NCBI RefSeq assembly: GCF_031755915.1
Contig: NC_083385.1
Coordinates: 11,243,001 to 11,307,000 of the forward strand
DNA: 64,000 bases
Source of the DNA: Ziziphus jujuba
Lineage: Eukaryota; Streptophyta; Magnoliopsida; Rosales; Rhamnaceae
Direction: 5' to 3'
The notes beneath the pieces were generated by a model. It saw only the letters and a program-made list of their open reading frames with translations. It ran no database searches and was not told where the DNA came from. Made by a program: the position numbers and the translations under genes. Numbering within the stretch: position 1 is the stretch's first letter; every line of letters begins with the position of its first letter. Below, piece after piece: positions 23,701 through 35,296 of the stretch.

Positions 23701-25883
23701 TTTTTTCATAATTTTAATAAGTTATCTAAATTGAAAAATTATAATAAAAAGCCGAATTTGACATTCTATATGCAAAAAGTCAAATTTATTTTTTATATAC
23801 AGTTTTTAATAAATTCATTTACTGTTGTATAATTTTAAATGCACAATATAATTAAATTTATTAATTATTAATTCCATATATATATTTTTTTTTGGCAATA
23901 CCACTTTGATATAGAAAAGGAAAAAGGTATATTATAATCGTTTTCGAAAAAATACAAAATAAAAATTAATTACTGATAATACCTCACTTTTTTTTTTAAT
24001 CCTTTTAAAAAGCTCTTGATTTTGTAAATTATATTATTTAAAATAAATGATACCGTCAGAGATGCTCTTAATCTCTTGGATTCGAGAATTCAAAACCTCA
24101 TTGGTGTTATTTTTTGAGCACAGCTGCTACGATTAATTATTAATATAAAGTTCTTCGATTTTTGTGTGGAGCAGCTAGGATGGAATCATGGGACCGAATT
24201 TTCCAACACCAATCATTGCACATCCTCTTAGGTCCACCAGAACTAAATTCAAAATAAAAAGTAAGTAAAAATTTTCAATATAACTTTAAACACTAGATGA
24301 AGTTTACCAATTTATGTAAAATTATTTTAGTTGTTTCTATTGAGTTTTATTTATGCTTTTAAAAAGTTCAATTGCCCACGTTTAGTTTATTTACTTAATC
24401 AACTACAAAAAATGTCATATAATTTACCACTATTAATTGCTAAACAAATTTGTTGTCAATAACATTACTCATGAAAATTAATGGTATTATATTGACTCAA
24501 ATTACATTACTAGCAGCAATCAACCAAATGAGATTATTTATTTATTTATTTTTACAAGAATCCATCAATGCATTTGGAATTTGGCCTTTATGGTAAACAC
24601 ACACACACACACACACACACAGACAGACATAAAGAATCTAAGGTAAAGATAAAATAAATTTTTTCAACATAATATAATATATTAAGTTGTCATTTTAGCT
24701 TTTGGTCATTTTGGAATTCAGTTAGATTTTAACTAATCCTTAAATAAAAATGACTGACTTAAGAAATTTAATATTTGGAATTTAATAAATCCATATTTAT
24801 AACATAACAAGAAAACAATAAGATATATAATGCTTTTTTTTTTAATAATTTGTGATAATACCTTTTTTTTTTTTTTTTTAGTTTACAATAACATCTTTTT
24901 CACCATGATGTTTTGAATCCATAATTATAAATGTAAGTGGGTTATTCACTTAATCAATTTTATTCAACTTTGTAATAATACTTAATTCGGTATAATTCGG
25001 TATTAATTAATCAATTTTACTTGACTTTGTAATAATACTTAATCAAGTATTAATTAATATTGAAACAAATAATAATCCTCATATGTTAATAATATAACTT
25101 TTAAACATGTATGTGAAACACTTGGATAAGAATATTCAACTTGTATCTTAAAGATCTAAGATGAAAAAAGCATGTATACATTTATTTGGATCCCTTTTGG
25201 TCTCTTTTGGAGCCACTTTCTGTGCAAAAAAAGAAAAAAATTAATTGTCCTAATCGTAACGATCATTAAAGAATTTGGGGCTACATGATCCAGACGACCC
25301 CATAAAATCTTTCTTTAAAATTTTCCCAATAATTTCATCTTCATCTCCACATAAACAGTGGGAAAATTACTCTTCCGGTTTTTCTGTATTGAAGTCCTAA
25401 TCATTAAAAAACAAAAAAAAAGGCTTCGTTTTTTGTAAAGAGGACAAAAGGCATACGACACTACTTATTCGTTTACGTTATATTTGGATAAAGATAAAAT
25501 TACTAGAATCTAATTCTTTTAAAAAATTTAATTTTTTTGTATTTGGATGTTTATTATATAGTGAAAACTAGGAATTAGATATCCACTAATATAGAAAAAT
25601 ATGTGAAAAAGTTGTTTCATATATATAAACGTCATTTTAAAAATTTAAGAGAAAATAATTTTGAAAATTTTTTTAAAATACATATTTGTTTTTAAGTTAT
25701 TATACAATAATAAATTTAATTATTTATAGACTCTAATTTTTTTATTACTCATCAAATAGACCAAGAAAAAAAATTAATTATCAAAAAACTAAATATTGAA
25801 AAACTAAATCCCTAAAATTAATTTATCTCTCAACTCCAACACTTCTCAAACGAGATCTTAGAAAATGATTTGATTAAACAAGA

Positions 25884-25923
<40 letters not shown>

Positions 25924-27667
25924 CTTTTCGTATATATTTGGTTATAATTAATTTCAAAATTGATTTCACCCAAAAAAAAAAATAATAATAGATAAATAAA
26001 AAGAAAAACGTGCCACTGTCCCATAATTCATAGATGTGAAAATCAAACTAAAAGATAAATGCACTATGAGCCTGTTTGGCTTGCCATTTTTAACTGGATT
26101 GTGAATATAGAATTATATTGAATATTTTAGTACTATCGAAAATATTGAAAAAAAAATCAATTAAAATATTGAAAAAATAATATTATTTTCGAATTTAGCC
26201 AAATTCCAGCACATTCTGTGAGTTTTCAACCAATCAACACAAATCAATACATGGTCAACATTGATCAATTATTTATAATAAAACAGTCTCGTCTAAGCCC
26301 ATATACTTTTCAGTGGGATTAAAAGGATAGGAAAATATAGACTGAATATGAAAATAGTCAAGTCCATTAAAAAACAAATTTATGCGACACAGGAGATTGG
26401 ACTACGTTTGCTATAGTCCATTGTTTCAAATTTAAGGATAAGAAACAGACTATGATAAAATTAAACGGTTATAATTTCCGTAATGATAGAATTCAGATGA
26501 CAAATTTTAGATTCTCTCTTTAAAAATACTACATTAGAAAGAGAAAATTATTCTTATATTTTATTTTAGCTTAAAAAAAGAAATTTGAGTTATTGCCTAG
26601 TTTGGATAAATAGCGGACTTGGGCTTATCTGGGCCAGAGAATAACAATTGGACGTGATCCCTTACCCAACTGATAATGTATAAATGCAACCGGCAGATCC
26701 ATTCTAGTCCATTTACTAAAACACCCCCACATTTCTCGCTTTTGAATTTTTGAAAATTCCGAACGTTTTTCTTTTCCTTATTAAACTTCTATCTCCTGCA
26801 TGGTCAGGTCACACCCCCGGCAAATCTAAAGGGTAGAACATTTCCAACGAACTTTTTAAAAATAAAAAATATATTTTGTATAATAAAAAATATTTTTAAA
26901 TATAAAAAGTGAAATTTTTAAAATTTTTTAAATAAAATTTTTTGTTTCATATATATTTTTTAATATTTATTGTTATGTATATATTTTTTATTTTTTATAA
27001 TTTTTTAACAATAAATAATAATTAAAATATATTAATATAATATAGTGATTTTTAAATTTGATAAGTGTCAAATAATATTAATATAATATTAGATATAAAG
27101 AGTATGTCTGTTTTTTCAAATTTGAAGAATTAAATCCATTCTGTATTTTAAAAAATCAAAATATAAAATGGATTAGAGCTTATTTTTAGATATTGACTAT
27201 TCAAAATAAAAAGTACATAATAGATAAAAAATTCTTTAGGGATGCTTTTAAAATAAAAAAATTTAATGTTGGGGTTTCACAATTCAAAAAAGGAAGGAGG
27301 GTATTTTAGGTAAGTAACAATATACATGGGGTTTGCGGACTGTATATGGTTCAATTTTGAATTGTATAAAGAACTACTAGACTTTAGTACTATTCAACAA
27401 GACTTCGGTTCAGTACAAGGCCACAAATAAACTAACTCTGGGCTGGGCCCGTTCTAGAAGACACACCGAATCCAAAGAAAATAAAAAGGGCGGCCAGAGA
27501 AACTCGGCCAAGTTTTCCAGTTTGTTCATTGTTCTTCTCTCAATTCTTTTCCCTTTTCTCCATCTGTCTGAAATTTCTTTTCGTCGATTATTACTGGCTT
27601 CGTTCAAAAAATACTTGGTTTCTTTTTCTTCTGCTGGTTGTTGTGGAAATGAGCTTCCATTTGACGG
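23701..27667. other. AT-rich intergenic DNA upstream of the MULE
   Basis: About 4 kb with no recognisable gene. It contains an AC tract at 24597-24620, a TA tract at about 25889-25920, and several TTTGG-type ends (near 25485, 26068 and 26600) that could be MITE remnants but have no paired ends I could confirm. The last 250 bases (about 27420-27667) are pyrimidine-rich and less AT-rich, resembling a promoter or 5' leader. Confidence 0.5.
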
Positions 27668-27676
27668 AATACTAAA
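27668..27676. repeat. Left copy of 9-bp target-site duplication
   Basis: AATACTAAA immediately before the left end of the MULE, identical to the copy at 29779-29787. Confidence 0.9.
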
Positions 27677-28486
27677 GGGTTTTTTCGATAACTAGCCATT
27701 TTACAATTGCATTTTAGAAAAATAACAAATTTTTTTATTTTTTTAAAAACTAACCAATATTTTACCCGTTTGGACTAAAGTACCCTTATCTACAAAAGCT
27801 TTCTTTTCTTCTACACAGCCGTTCGTTCGTGGGGGTGGGGTTTATACAAAACTGTTCGTGGGGTTTCTCTAAACTCTTTGCATCTCATCGCCTCTCACTT
27901 TCATTTTTTTGTATTTTCTCAGATCTCAAACTAAAATCAGATAAAATTTTTATCTTTTTTCTTATTAGATGAAAGTAAGGAAATATGTATTTTTTTGTTT
28001 TTTCTCTTTCTATTTTTTCTTGTAAGTTTTATTAGTTTAGGGTTTTTTAAGCTTTTTATTTGATATGGGTATGCAAGAAATTGATTTATGAGATGTTCTA
28101 TGTGATTTTAAAGATACTTTAGGTGGCATATGGTTTGAAAATGGGAGAAATTTTGTGTAAAACTGAAAAATCGCGAAAAACAGTAAAAACGGAGGAAATT
28201 TGGCGAAAAAGATGAATTTCCGCCAATTTCCTCCAGTTTGTCAGTTTTCGCAAATTTCCGCCAATTTTCCGCCAGTTTTCCGCCATTTTTCCGCCAGTTT
28301 TCCATCAGTTTTCCGCCACTTTTCCGCCAGTTTTCCACCAGTAGGAAAAAGCTATATTTGGCCCGAAAAAAAAAACAGAATCAACTTTTTTAATACAGTT
28401 AATATATTTGTTTAATATTATTCAAAATTTTATATATTTATTGATTTAGTTTAACGTTATTCATTTAATTTTGTAGTCAAATGGAA
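27677..28486 (+). repeat. Left terminal inverted repeat of the MULE
   Basis: Pairs with 29778-28942. Contains an array of about eight 11-bp units (about 28216-28345). Its inner edge includes the ATG of the internal open frame. Confidence 0.9.
28216..28345 (-). repeat. 11-bp tandem array (TGGCGGAAAAC-type) in left arm
   Basis: On the minus strand, successive units of TGGCGGAAAAC and close variants: about eight adjacent, plus one detached copy. It is GC-richer than its surroundings. The matching array in the right arm has about ten. Confidence 0.85.
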
Positions 28487-28753
28487 GATGATGACATTGT
28501 AATTGCGGTTTTATACAATGGAACATTGGTACAAAATGATAGTGGTGATTGGGAATATCGAAATGGTAAAAATGTAATGGTTTCCGTCGGCAAGAGATGC
28601 ACAAAATCAGAGTTAGAGGACTGTGGCATATTTACACTCAAGACCATCGAATTCTTACATGCTAGATTACCATTGACATTCACACAAGATAACATGGAGT
28701 TCTTTAGGAAGAAGTATGCATATGAGGTTTACAACAAAGAACTTAGCATATGA
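28481..28753 (+). CDS. 90-codon open frame in the MULE centre; possible transposase N-terminal remnant
   Basis: An intact ATG-to-TGA frame that starts in the last six bases of the left arm and fills most of the unique centre. The product is acidic at the start (MEDDDIVIAVLYNGTLVQND) and continues WEYRNGKNVMVSVGKRCTKS. That opening resembles the N-terminal segment preceding the catalytic domain in many plant MuDR-type proteins (recollection, not a search). No transposase catalytic domain, zinc knuckle or membrane segment follows; the second half matches nothing I know and may be a deletion junction. It may be a leftover coding fragment without function. Confidence 0.4.
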   Translation: MEDDDIVIAVLYNGTLVQNDSGDWEYRNGKNVMVSVGKRCTKSELEDCGIFTLKTIEFLHARLPLTFTQDNMEFFRKKYAYEVYNKELSI

Positions 28754-28941
28754 GCTGCGTGGTGATGCTTTTTTCTTTCCTTTTTTCATGTTTATAGATG
28801 CATATTATTTATTATATTTGACTTTTAATTGTAAATATAATGGTGCCTTATAATGTTCATTTAACAAAGATAACAATGTGGTATTGATGTAATGATAAGT
28901 AATTGACCTTATAGGAAATGTGCCATGTTTATTTATTAGAA

Positions 28942-29778
28942 TTCCATTTGACTACAAAATTAAATGAATAACGTTAAACTAAATCAATAAATATATAAAA
29001 TTTTGAATAATATTAAACAAACATATTAACTGTATTAAAAAAGTTGATTCTGTTTTTTTTTTCGGGCCAAATATAGCTTTTTCCTATTGGCGGAAAACTG
29101 GCGGAAATTTGGCGGAAAACTGGCGGAAAACTGACGGAAAACTGGCGGAAAAATGGCGGAAAACTAGCGGAAAATTGGCGGAAAATTGGCGGAAATTTGC
29201 AAAAACTGACAAACTGGAGGAAATTGGCGGAAATTCATCTTTTTCGCCAAATTTCCTCCGTTTTTACTGTTTTTCGCGATTTTTCAGTTTTACACAAAAT
29301 TTCTCCCATTTTCAAACCATATGCCACCTAAAGTATCTTTAAAATCACATAAAACATCTCATAAATCAATTTCTTGCATACCCATATCAAATAAAAAGCT
29401 TAAAAAACCCTAAACTAATAAAACTTACAAGAAAAAATAGAAAGAAAAAAAACAAAAAAAATACATATTTCCTTACTTTCATCTAATAAGAAAAAAGATA
29501 AAATTTTTACCTGATTTTAGTTTGAGATCTGAGAAAATACAAAAAAATGAAAGTGAGAGGCGATGAGATGCAAAGAGTTTAGAGAAACCCCACGAACAGT
29601 TTTGTATAAACTCCACCCCCACGAACGAATGGCTGTGTAGAAGAAAGGAAAGCTTTTGTGTAATTTTCAATTTTATCAAGGGTATTTTTGTCCCAAGATA
29701 GCTAGTTTTTTAAAAAAAAAATTTTTTTGCTATTTTTCTAAAATGGAGTTGTAAGGTGGTTATTTATGGGAAAAACCC
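28942..29778 (-). repeat. Right terminal inverted repeat of the MULE
   Basis: Pairs with 27677-28486. It is about 27 bp longer, mainly because the 11-bp array holds about two more units. Confidence 0.9.
29090..29235 (+). repeat. 11-bp tandem array (TGGCGGAAAAC-type) in right arm
   Basis: About ten adjacent 11-bp units with few substitutions, then one detached unit. Reading it as protein gives a spurious repetitive W-R-K frame. Confidence 0.85.
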
Positions 29779-29787
29779 AATACTAAA
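29779..29787. repeat. Right copy of 9-bp target-site duplication
   Basis: AATACTAAA directly after the right end of the MULE. Confidence 0.9.
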
Positions 29788-29951
29788 CAGGTATGGCTAT
29801 AATTCGTATAAATTTGCCACTTCCAATTCTAAGCAAGATCTGAACTTTCTTTCCCCGTACCTCTCTCAACTGTTTTCTTGATCTGAACTTTCTAATTGTG
29901 TTTGTGATTGAAATTCGGTCTCAGGGCAATCTACACAGACATTTAAATGTG

Positions 29952-29952
<1 letters not shown>

Positions 29953-29996
<44 letters not shown>
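29953..29996. repeat. (TA)n(TGTA)n compound microsatellite
   Basis: A TA run followed by five to six GTAT units, about 70 bases upstream of the TWD40-1 start codon, so probably in its promoter or leader. Confidence 0.8.
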
Positions 29997-30065
29997 AGGT
30001 TTGCTAATTAGAAGCTTGGTTTTTTCTGCGGGTAATATAGGTTAATCTGAAAGAAGGAAAAAACG

Positions 30066-33000
30066 ATGGAGTGGGCGACGGTGCAGCATGTGGATCTACG
30101 CCATGTCGGGCATGGCCTTAAACCCTCGCAACCTCACGCCGCCGCGTTCCATCCTCATCAGGCCCTCGTTGCTGTTGCTATCGGAAACTACATCGTTGGT
30201 TAGAATTCTGCATTTTTTTTTTCTCGTCTTATTGTCATTTTCTATTTATTATTATTATTATATTACTATGTATTATTTTTATCTCAGAATTTGGAATCGT
30301 GATTTGCGATTTGAATTAGCTGTGTGTGAGATTTTACTGTGGGATTGGACTCAACAGTCTCTGAAAAGCTTTGAACTTGATCTTTGATTCCGCTCCTATC
30401 TGTGACTATCGTGTTTAAAATCTTTGTTTCTGTTGGATGATATTTTGGTGCTTAGGTTTTAGACGTTTTCATGACTGTGTGCGAAATATCTAAGCATCCC
30501 AAATGTTGTGTAGTAGAATATCTTGTTACCCACTGCTTTATGAGTTGCCCAAAGTGTATTCTTATTAATTGGTTTTATAGAATGGTTTATGGTTTATTGT
30601 TCACTGGTTTTGTTCTTTCTTGTCTTTATGGGTGCAGAGTGTGATGCCATAACAGGATGCAAGATCTCGTCTATTAACATTGGTGCACCGGTTGTCACAA
30701 TGTCTTACAGTCCTACAAGTGGACATGCTGTGATTGCAATCCTTGAGGTTAGTTCCATATATGTGTGTCTCTTTAGGATGTTTGAGTTGTGTTAAATATA
30801 GAAAATCGTTTCTGCAATTTGTTTTATGTGTCTGTAAACTTACGAAGCTGGTGATTCCATTTGTAATAGTAAATTGTAATTCTCACTGTAAATGATATTC
30901 CAAATGAATGTTGTTGTGTTTGTTAGAGTATGAACAGTCTAAAGTCAAATTTGATACCAACATTGTGCAATGATATGCTTTTGGTACCTTCTTCAAATTG
31001 CAAATATACATATAATATTTTTATTTTTTTCAAATTGCAATTCTCCCACGGAAATTTTGCTTATAAAAGTGAAAACTGGTTGCTATGTAAGTCATTTATT
31101 CCTTTTAAAGACCAATAGAAGAAATGATTTAATCCAGATTCAATTTGCAGAAGCGTTGTGCTCAGGCATGTTGATAGGGTAGCGACTTGCTTGCTGTGAT
31201 CCTTATTAAAAAAGAAAGATTTACTAGTTGATTACATTTGAAAACTATTTGTCAGGTTGGGTTTCACATTTCAGAAGCAAAAGAATATGTATGCTGATTA
31301 TTTATTAGCATTTCAAAACTAAACAAAACTTAACATTTAACTTTTATTCTTTACTAATTTTTATTTACTGAAAACTGAGATTGGCCATAATTTCAAGGAT
31401 ACAAGCTTGGAGAGTTTAAATTGCATTTGGTAATTCTTCAAAAGATTGGTGTGAATGTTGTATTTTTTTTGGTGCAAATGGTTGGATTATGAGCATGGAT
31501 AGGTTTCCACATATTCATCTTGTTAATGTACATATTGTTGGTTGTCTCATTAAGTTCATTTTGTTTTGCTTTACTCCTTGCTTTCGTTGTTTCCATGTAG
31601 ACTTATACCTCCTTTGGTATTAAGTATTGTATCAGTAGTGCTTAATGCTTATTTATGATGTGTCTAAGTGGTTTTCTATTTCTTATGCATCTTTTATTTT
31701 GTGTTTGATTTGCATTTGTTATTTCCTATATTTTGTAGGATTGTACAATTCGTTCCTGTGATTTTGATGCCGAGCAAACTTGTGTGTTGCATTCACCGGA
31801 AAAGAAAATGGAACAAGTTTCTTCAGATTCTGAAGTTCATCTTGCTTTGACTCCTCTCCAACCTGTGGTGTTTTTTGGTTTCCATAGAAGGATGAGTGTT
31901 ACAGGTTTTTCTTTGTTCTTTGTTTTGTTATTCTTATTATTTTTTTTCCATAGCATTATCAGATCGACTCTTTAGTACTTATTGTAGGTGCACTTCCAAA
32001 ACCTCCTCCTCCCTTCCCTTAAAAACCTCAAAATAAAAGCATTTTACTGTGTGATACTGTTTGTTTCTATAATGTTTTAATTGTTATTCTAATTTTTGAG
32101 TTCTTCATGTGCATGAAGTTGTTGGAACTGTTGAAGGGGGGAGGGCACCAACAAAAATAAAGACAGATCTGAAGAAACCTATTGTCAATCTTGCTTGCCA
32201 TCCACGACTCCCTGTTCTGGTATCACAATTGTTTGGTTGAAATTCTTTATATTTTCTTTTTGGTAGTATACATGTGTTGTTGTTGGATAATCATACTTAA
32301 CTTTTACATCAGGGGATTTACTAAGAAACTTTCTCTGTTTTTCTTTCAGTATGTGGCTTATGCGGATGGTTTGATTCGAGCATACAACATTCATACTTAT
32401 GCTGTTCATTATACATTACAAAGTAAGATGAAAGAGTGAACTTGCTTCTTTCTTTAAGAGGATGATAAGCATTAGGCTCTTTTCAAGTGGTGCAAGTCAC
32501 TTAGTTATCTAGTTTCTTATTCCAGTTGATAACACCATAAAGCTTATGGGTGCTGGTGCATTTGCTTTTCATCCTACATTGGAATGGATATTTGTTGGTG
32601 ATCGAAGGGGTACACTTCTGGCATGGGATGTTTCAACTGAGAGACCTAATATGATTGGAATGTAAGTTGATCCTGGTAGCAGCACTAGATGCTCCAAAGT
32701 GCAGTTTTATCTTTTTTTTCCTCTTTCATCATTAGCTTTTCCTGTTGAGAATTGAAAGAACTAAATTGAGTCATGCCTTATGAGAAATCTTCATGGCCAG
32801 TGGAGGATGATGAATTAGTTATTTTCCAGAAAATTTTTCTTGAAGTATAACTTGACCTTGAATGGCAGTAATTTAGTTCTAAACATCTAAATATAGTTGT
32901 TGGAGCTCAAAAGTGCCGCATATCCTTGGCAGACCATAAAGATTCTTTGGTCAAGAGAGTGCTTATTTGGCAGGGCTTATTTGCACACTTGCTTTTACTT

Positions 33001-34920
33001 TCATCTTTTCTGTATCTTGGCCATTTCTGTGTGGACTTTGAAGAGATGGTTGGATTGTTTTAAGGGGTAGTTAGTTGTTCTTGATATGCATTTAATGGCT
33101 TTACAATGTTTCTTTGAAGTTTTTATGATTGTTACTCTCATGTGCTGTTATCTTGTCTTTTGAAAATTTTCTTCTGCATTTGATCTCTTAATATATATAT
33201 ATATATTTTCCTTTTAAGATTCTAATCATTAATTTTTCATTGGTAAACAGTACGCAAGTGGGTTCCCAGCCAATAACATCAGTTTCTTGGCTTCCAGTAT
33301 TGCGGTTGGTTGTAACAGTGTCCAAGGATGGAACCCTTCACTGGTGGAAGACACGGGTTATGCTTAATCCTAATAGACCTCCAATGCAAGCAAATTTTTT
33401 TGAGCCTGCTGGTTAGTGAAATATTCTGTTGAATCCTTTCTTTCTGTTTGATGAAAAGGATTCACTCAATCGCAAAAGATGTTTCCAACACGGTTGTTGT
33501 GGCTTTTTTTTTTTTTTTTTTTTTTTTTTCTTTTTTCTTTTTGGTTTAGCCTCAGCATCATGCTCAGACTTATATATCTGCTGTTCTTGTTGTTCATTAG
33601 CAGTTATGCATTTTAGTTATTATATGTACTCTTAATGTGAGTACTAACTCTATTTTTATTATTTTGTGATGAACTCTTTTTTCTTTACAAAGATAGAAGC
33701 AGTATACGTAGTTTCTTGTGTATAACATGCTGTGCTTTAAAAGATACCAATGTGGCAATCTCAAATAATGTTGTGATGCAGGAGTAGTGAAGATACAAGA
33801 AAGAAATATTGGAAATAAAATCTAATAAAAGATGATCATTGGGTAAACTAAACTACTGTTCTGCATCATGTTGGCAGCCAGTAATTAAACAATTAAAAGA
33901 CACAAATTGGTTGTCATTTACCTTGTATAAATAGTCATTGGATGTCATATCACTGACTTATATATCCTGCATTTTGTTGTGCAGCTATTGAATCAATTGA
34001 TATCCCGCGCATCCTTTCTCAGCAGGGTGGGGAAACAGTTTATCCCTTGCCACGGATTAAAGCTTTAGAAGTTCACCCCAAATTGAATTTAGCAGCATTA
34101 CTATTTGCGGTTAAGTGCAACCAACTTATACCATTCACTTGTGGCATGTCAATGAATGTCTGAAAAGCAACACAATATCTTTTTTGATGGCAGAATATGA
34201 CAGGTGGAGACAATGTCAAAAACAGGGCTGCATTCACTAGGGAAGGAAGGAAACAACTATTTGCAGTTTTACAGAGTGCGAGAGGATCCACAGGTGATTT
34301 TTTCATTTGACTGTATTTGTTCTAAAAAATATATTGTTAGCAAAAAGAAGTTGAAGATTTATTCCCAGCAAAAAGATAGAAAAGTCTCAGAATATATGTT
34401 ATGTTCATAAAATTTATTTATTTGCTAGCTTTTGTGTTTCATTACACGTCATAAGTAACTTTAGTTTTATCCTTGTGATACAACAGATTCTAAGTGGATA
34501 ATTTATGAATAATATTATTCACATTTTCCTGTCATTTGGTTCTTATATGCATTTTGATCTTGTTCTTTTTTTCTTGATAGCTACTTTAATTGTAGTAGAT
34601 GGGAAATCTTGTTGAGCTTAGGCTATAATTCTTGTGGATAAAAGCTCATATTTGTTGCCATCTTGCCGTTTACGTGATATGCTAATGGTAGGTACTTTGC
34701 AGCATCTGTTTTGAAAGAAAAGCTTTTAGCCTTGGGTTCATCTGGAATATTAGCCGACCATCAACTTCAAGCGCAATTGCAAGAGCATCATCTGAAAGGG
34801 TGAGTAGATCCTTGCGCCTAAACTCTGAAATGAGGTTCTTTCTTTCCTAGTGATCATGTTAATTGTTGTGATCATAACCAACAACTAAACTTTGGAAAAG
34901 GAATTAATTTCTAGGCTACA

Positions 34921-34975
<55 letters not shown>

Positions 34976-35265
34976 CTAACTAACTAACTAACTATATCTA
35001 TGTATATTTATCAATGTATATATATATACACACACACTTATATACATCCATCATATGTTTTGAAAGTAAGAAATTATATTTGTTTGTCATTATCTTTTCT
35101 TGTGTTGTTTGCTGTCATTATATATTTTTTTAAAAATTAATGATCTCTGTATGTCATTATTAACATCTTGTTTCTCTTTCCAGCAGTCATAGTCATGTTA
35201 CTATATCAGACATTGCACGGAAGGCTTTTCTTTTTAGTGTACGTTGCTTTCTTTTCCAACTTATA

Positions 35266-35296
<31 letters not shown>

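Larger units (their letters stand above)
27677..29778. mobile_element. Mutator-like element (MULE) with long terminal inverted repeats, 2.1 kb
   Basis: Left arm 27677-28486 and right arm 28942-29778 are near-identical reverse complements of about 0.8 kb. The ends read inward start GGGTTTTTTCGATAACTAGC (left) and GGGTTTTTCCCATAAATAAC (right). The element is flanked by perfect 9-bp duplications AATACTAAA. A 9-bp duplication with long TIRs is the Mutator hallmark. The 455-bp unique centre holds one 90-codon frame and no transposase domain, so the element is non-autonomous. High arm similarity suggests a recent insertion or arm homogenisation. A transcript across it would fold into a long hairpin, a possible small-RNA source (inference). 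Confidence 0.93.

Noticed and set aside
25480..25860. MITE suspected from a TATTTGGATAA-type left side and CAAACGAGATC-type right side
   Set aside because: The inverted ends match too weakly and no target duplication was found.
26067..26660. Element ends suspected at GAGCCTGTTTGGCTTGCC and CCTAGTTTGGATAA
   Set aside because: The two motifs are in the same orientation and do not pair as terminal inverted repeats.
28108..28338. Repetitive W-R-K open frame (and its twin at 29109-29342)
   Set aside because: These are reading frames through the 11-bp tandem array in the MULE arms, not protein genes.
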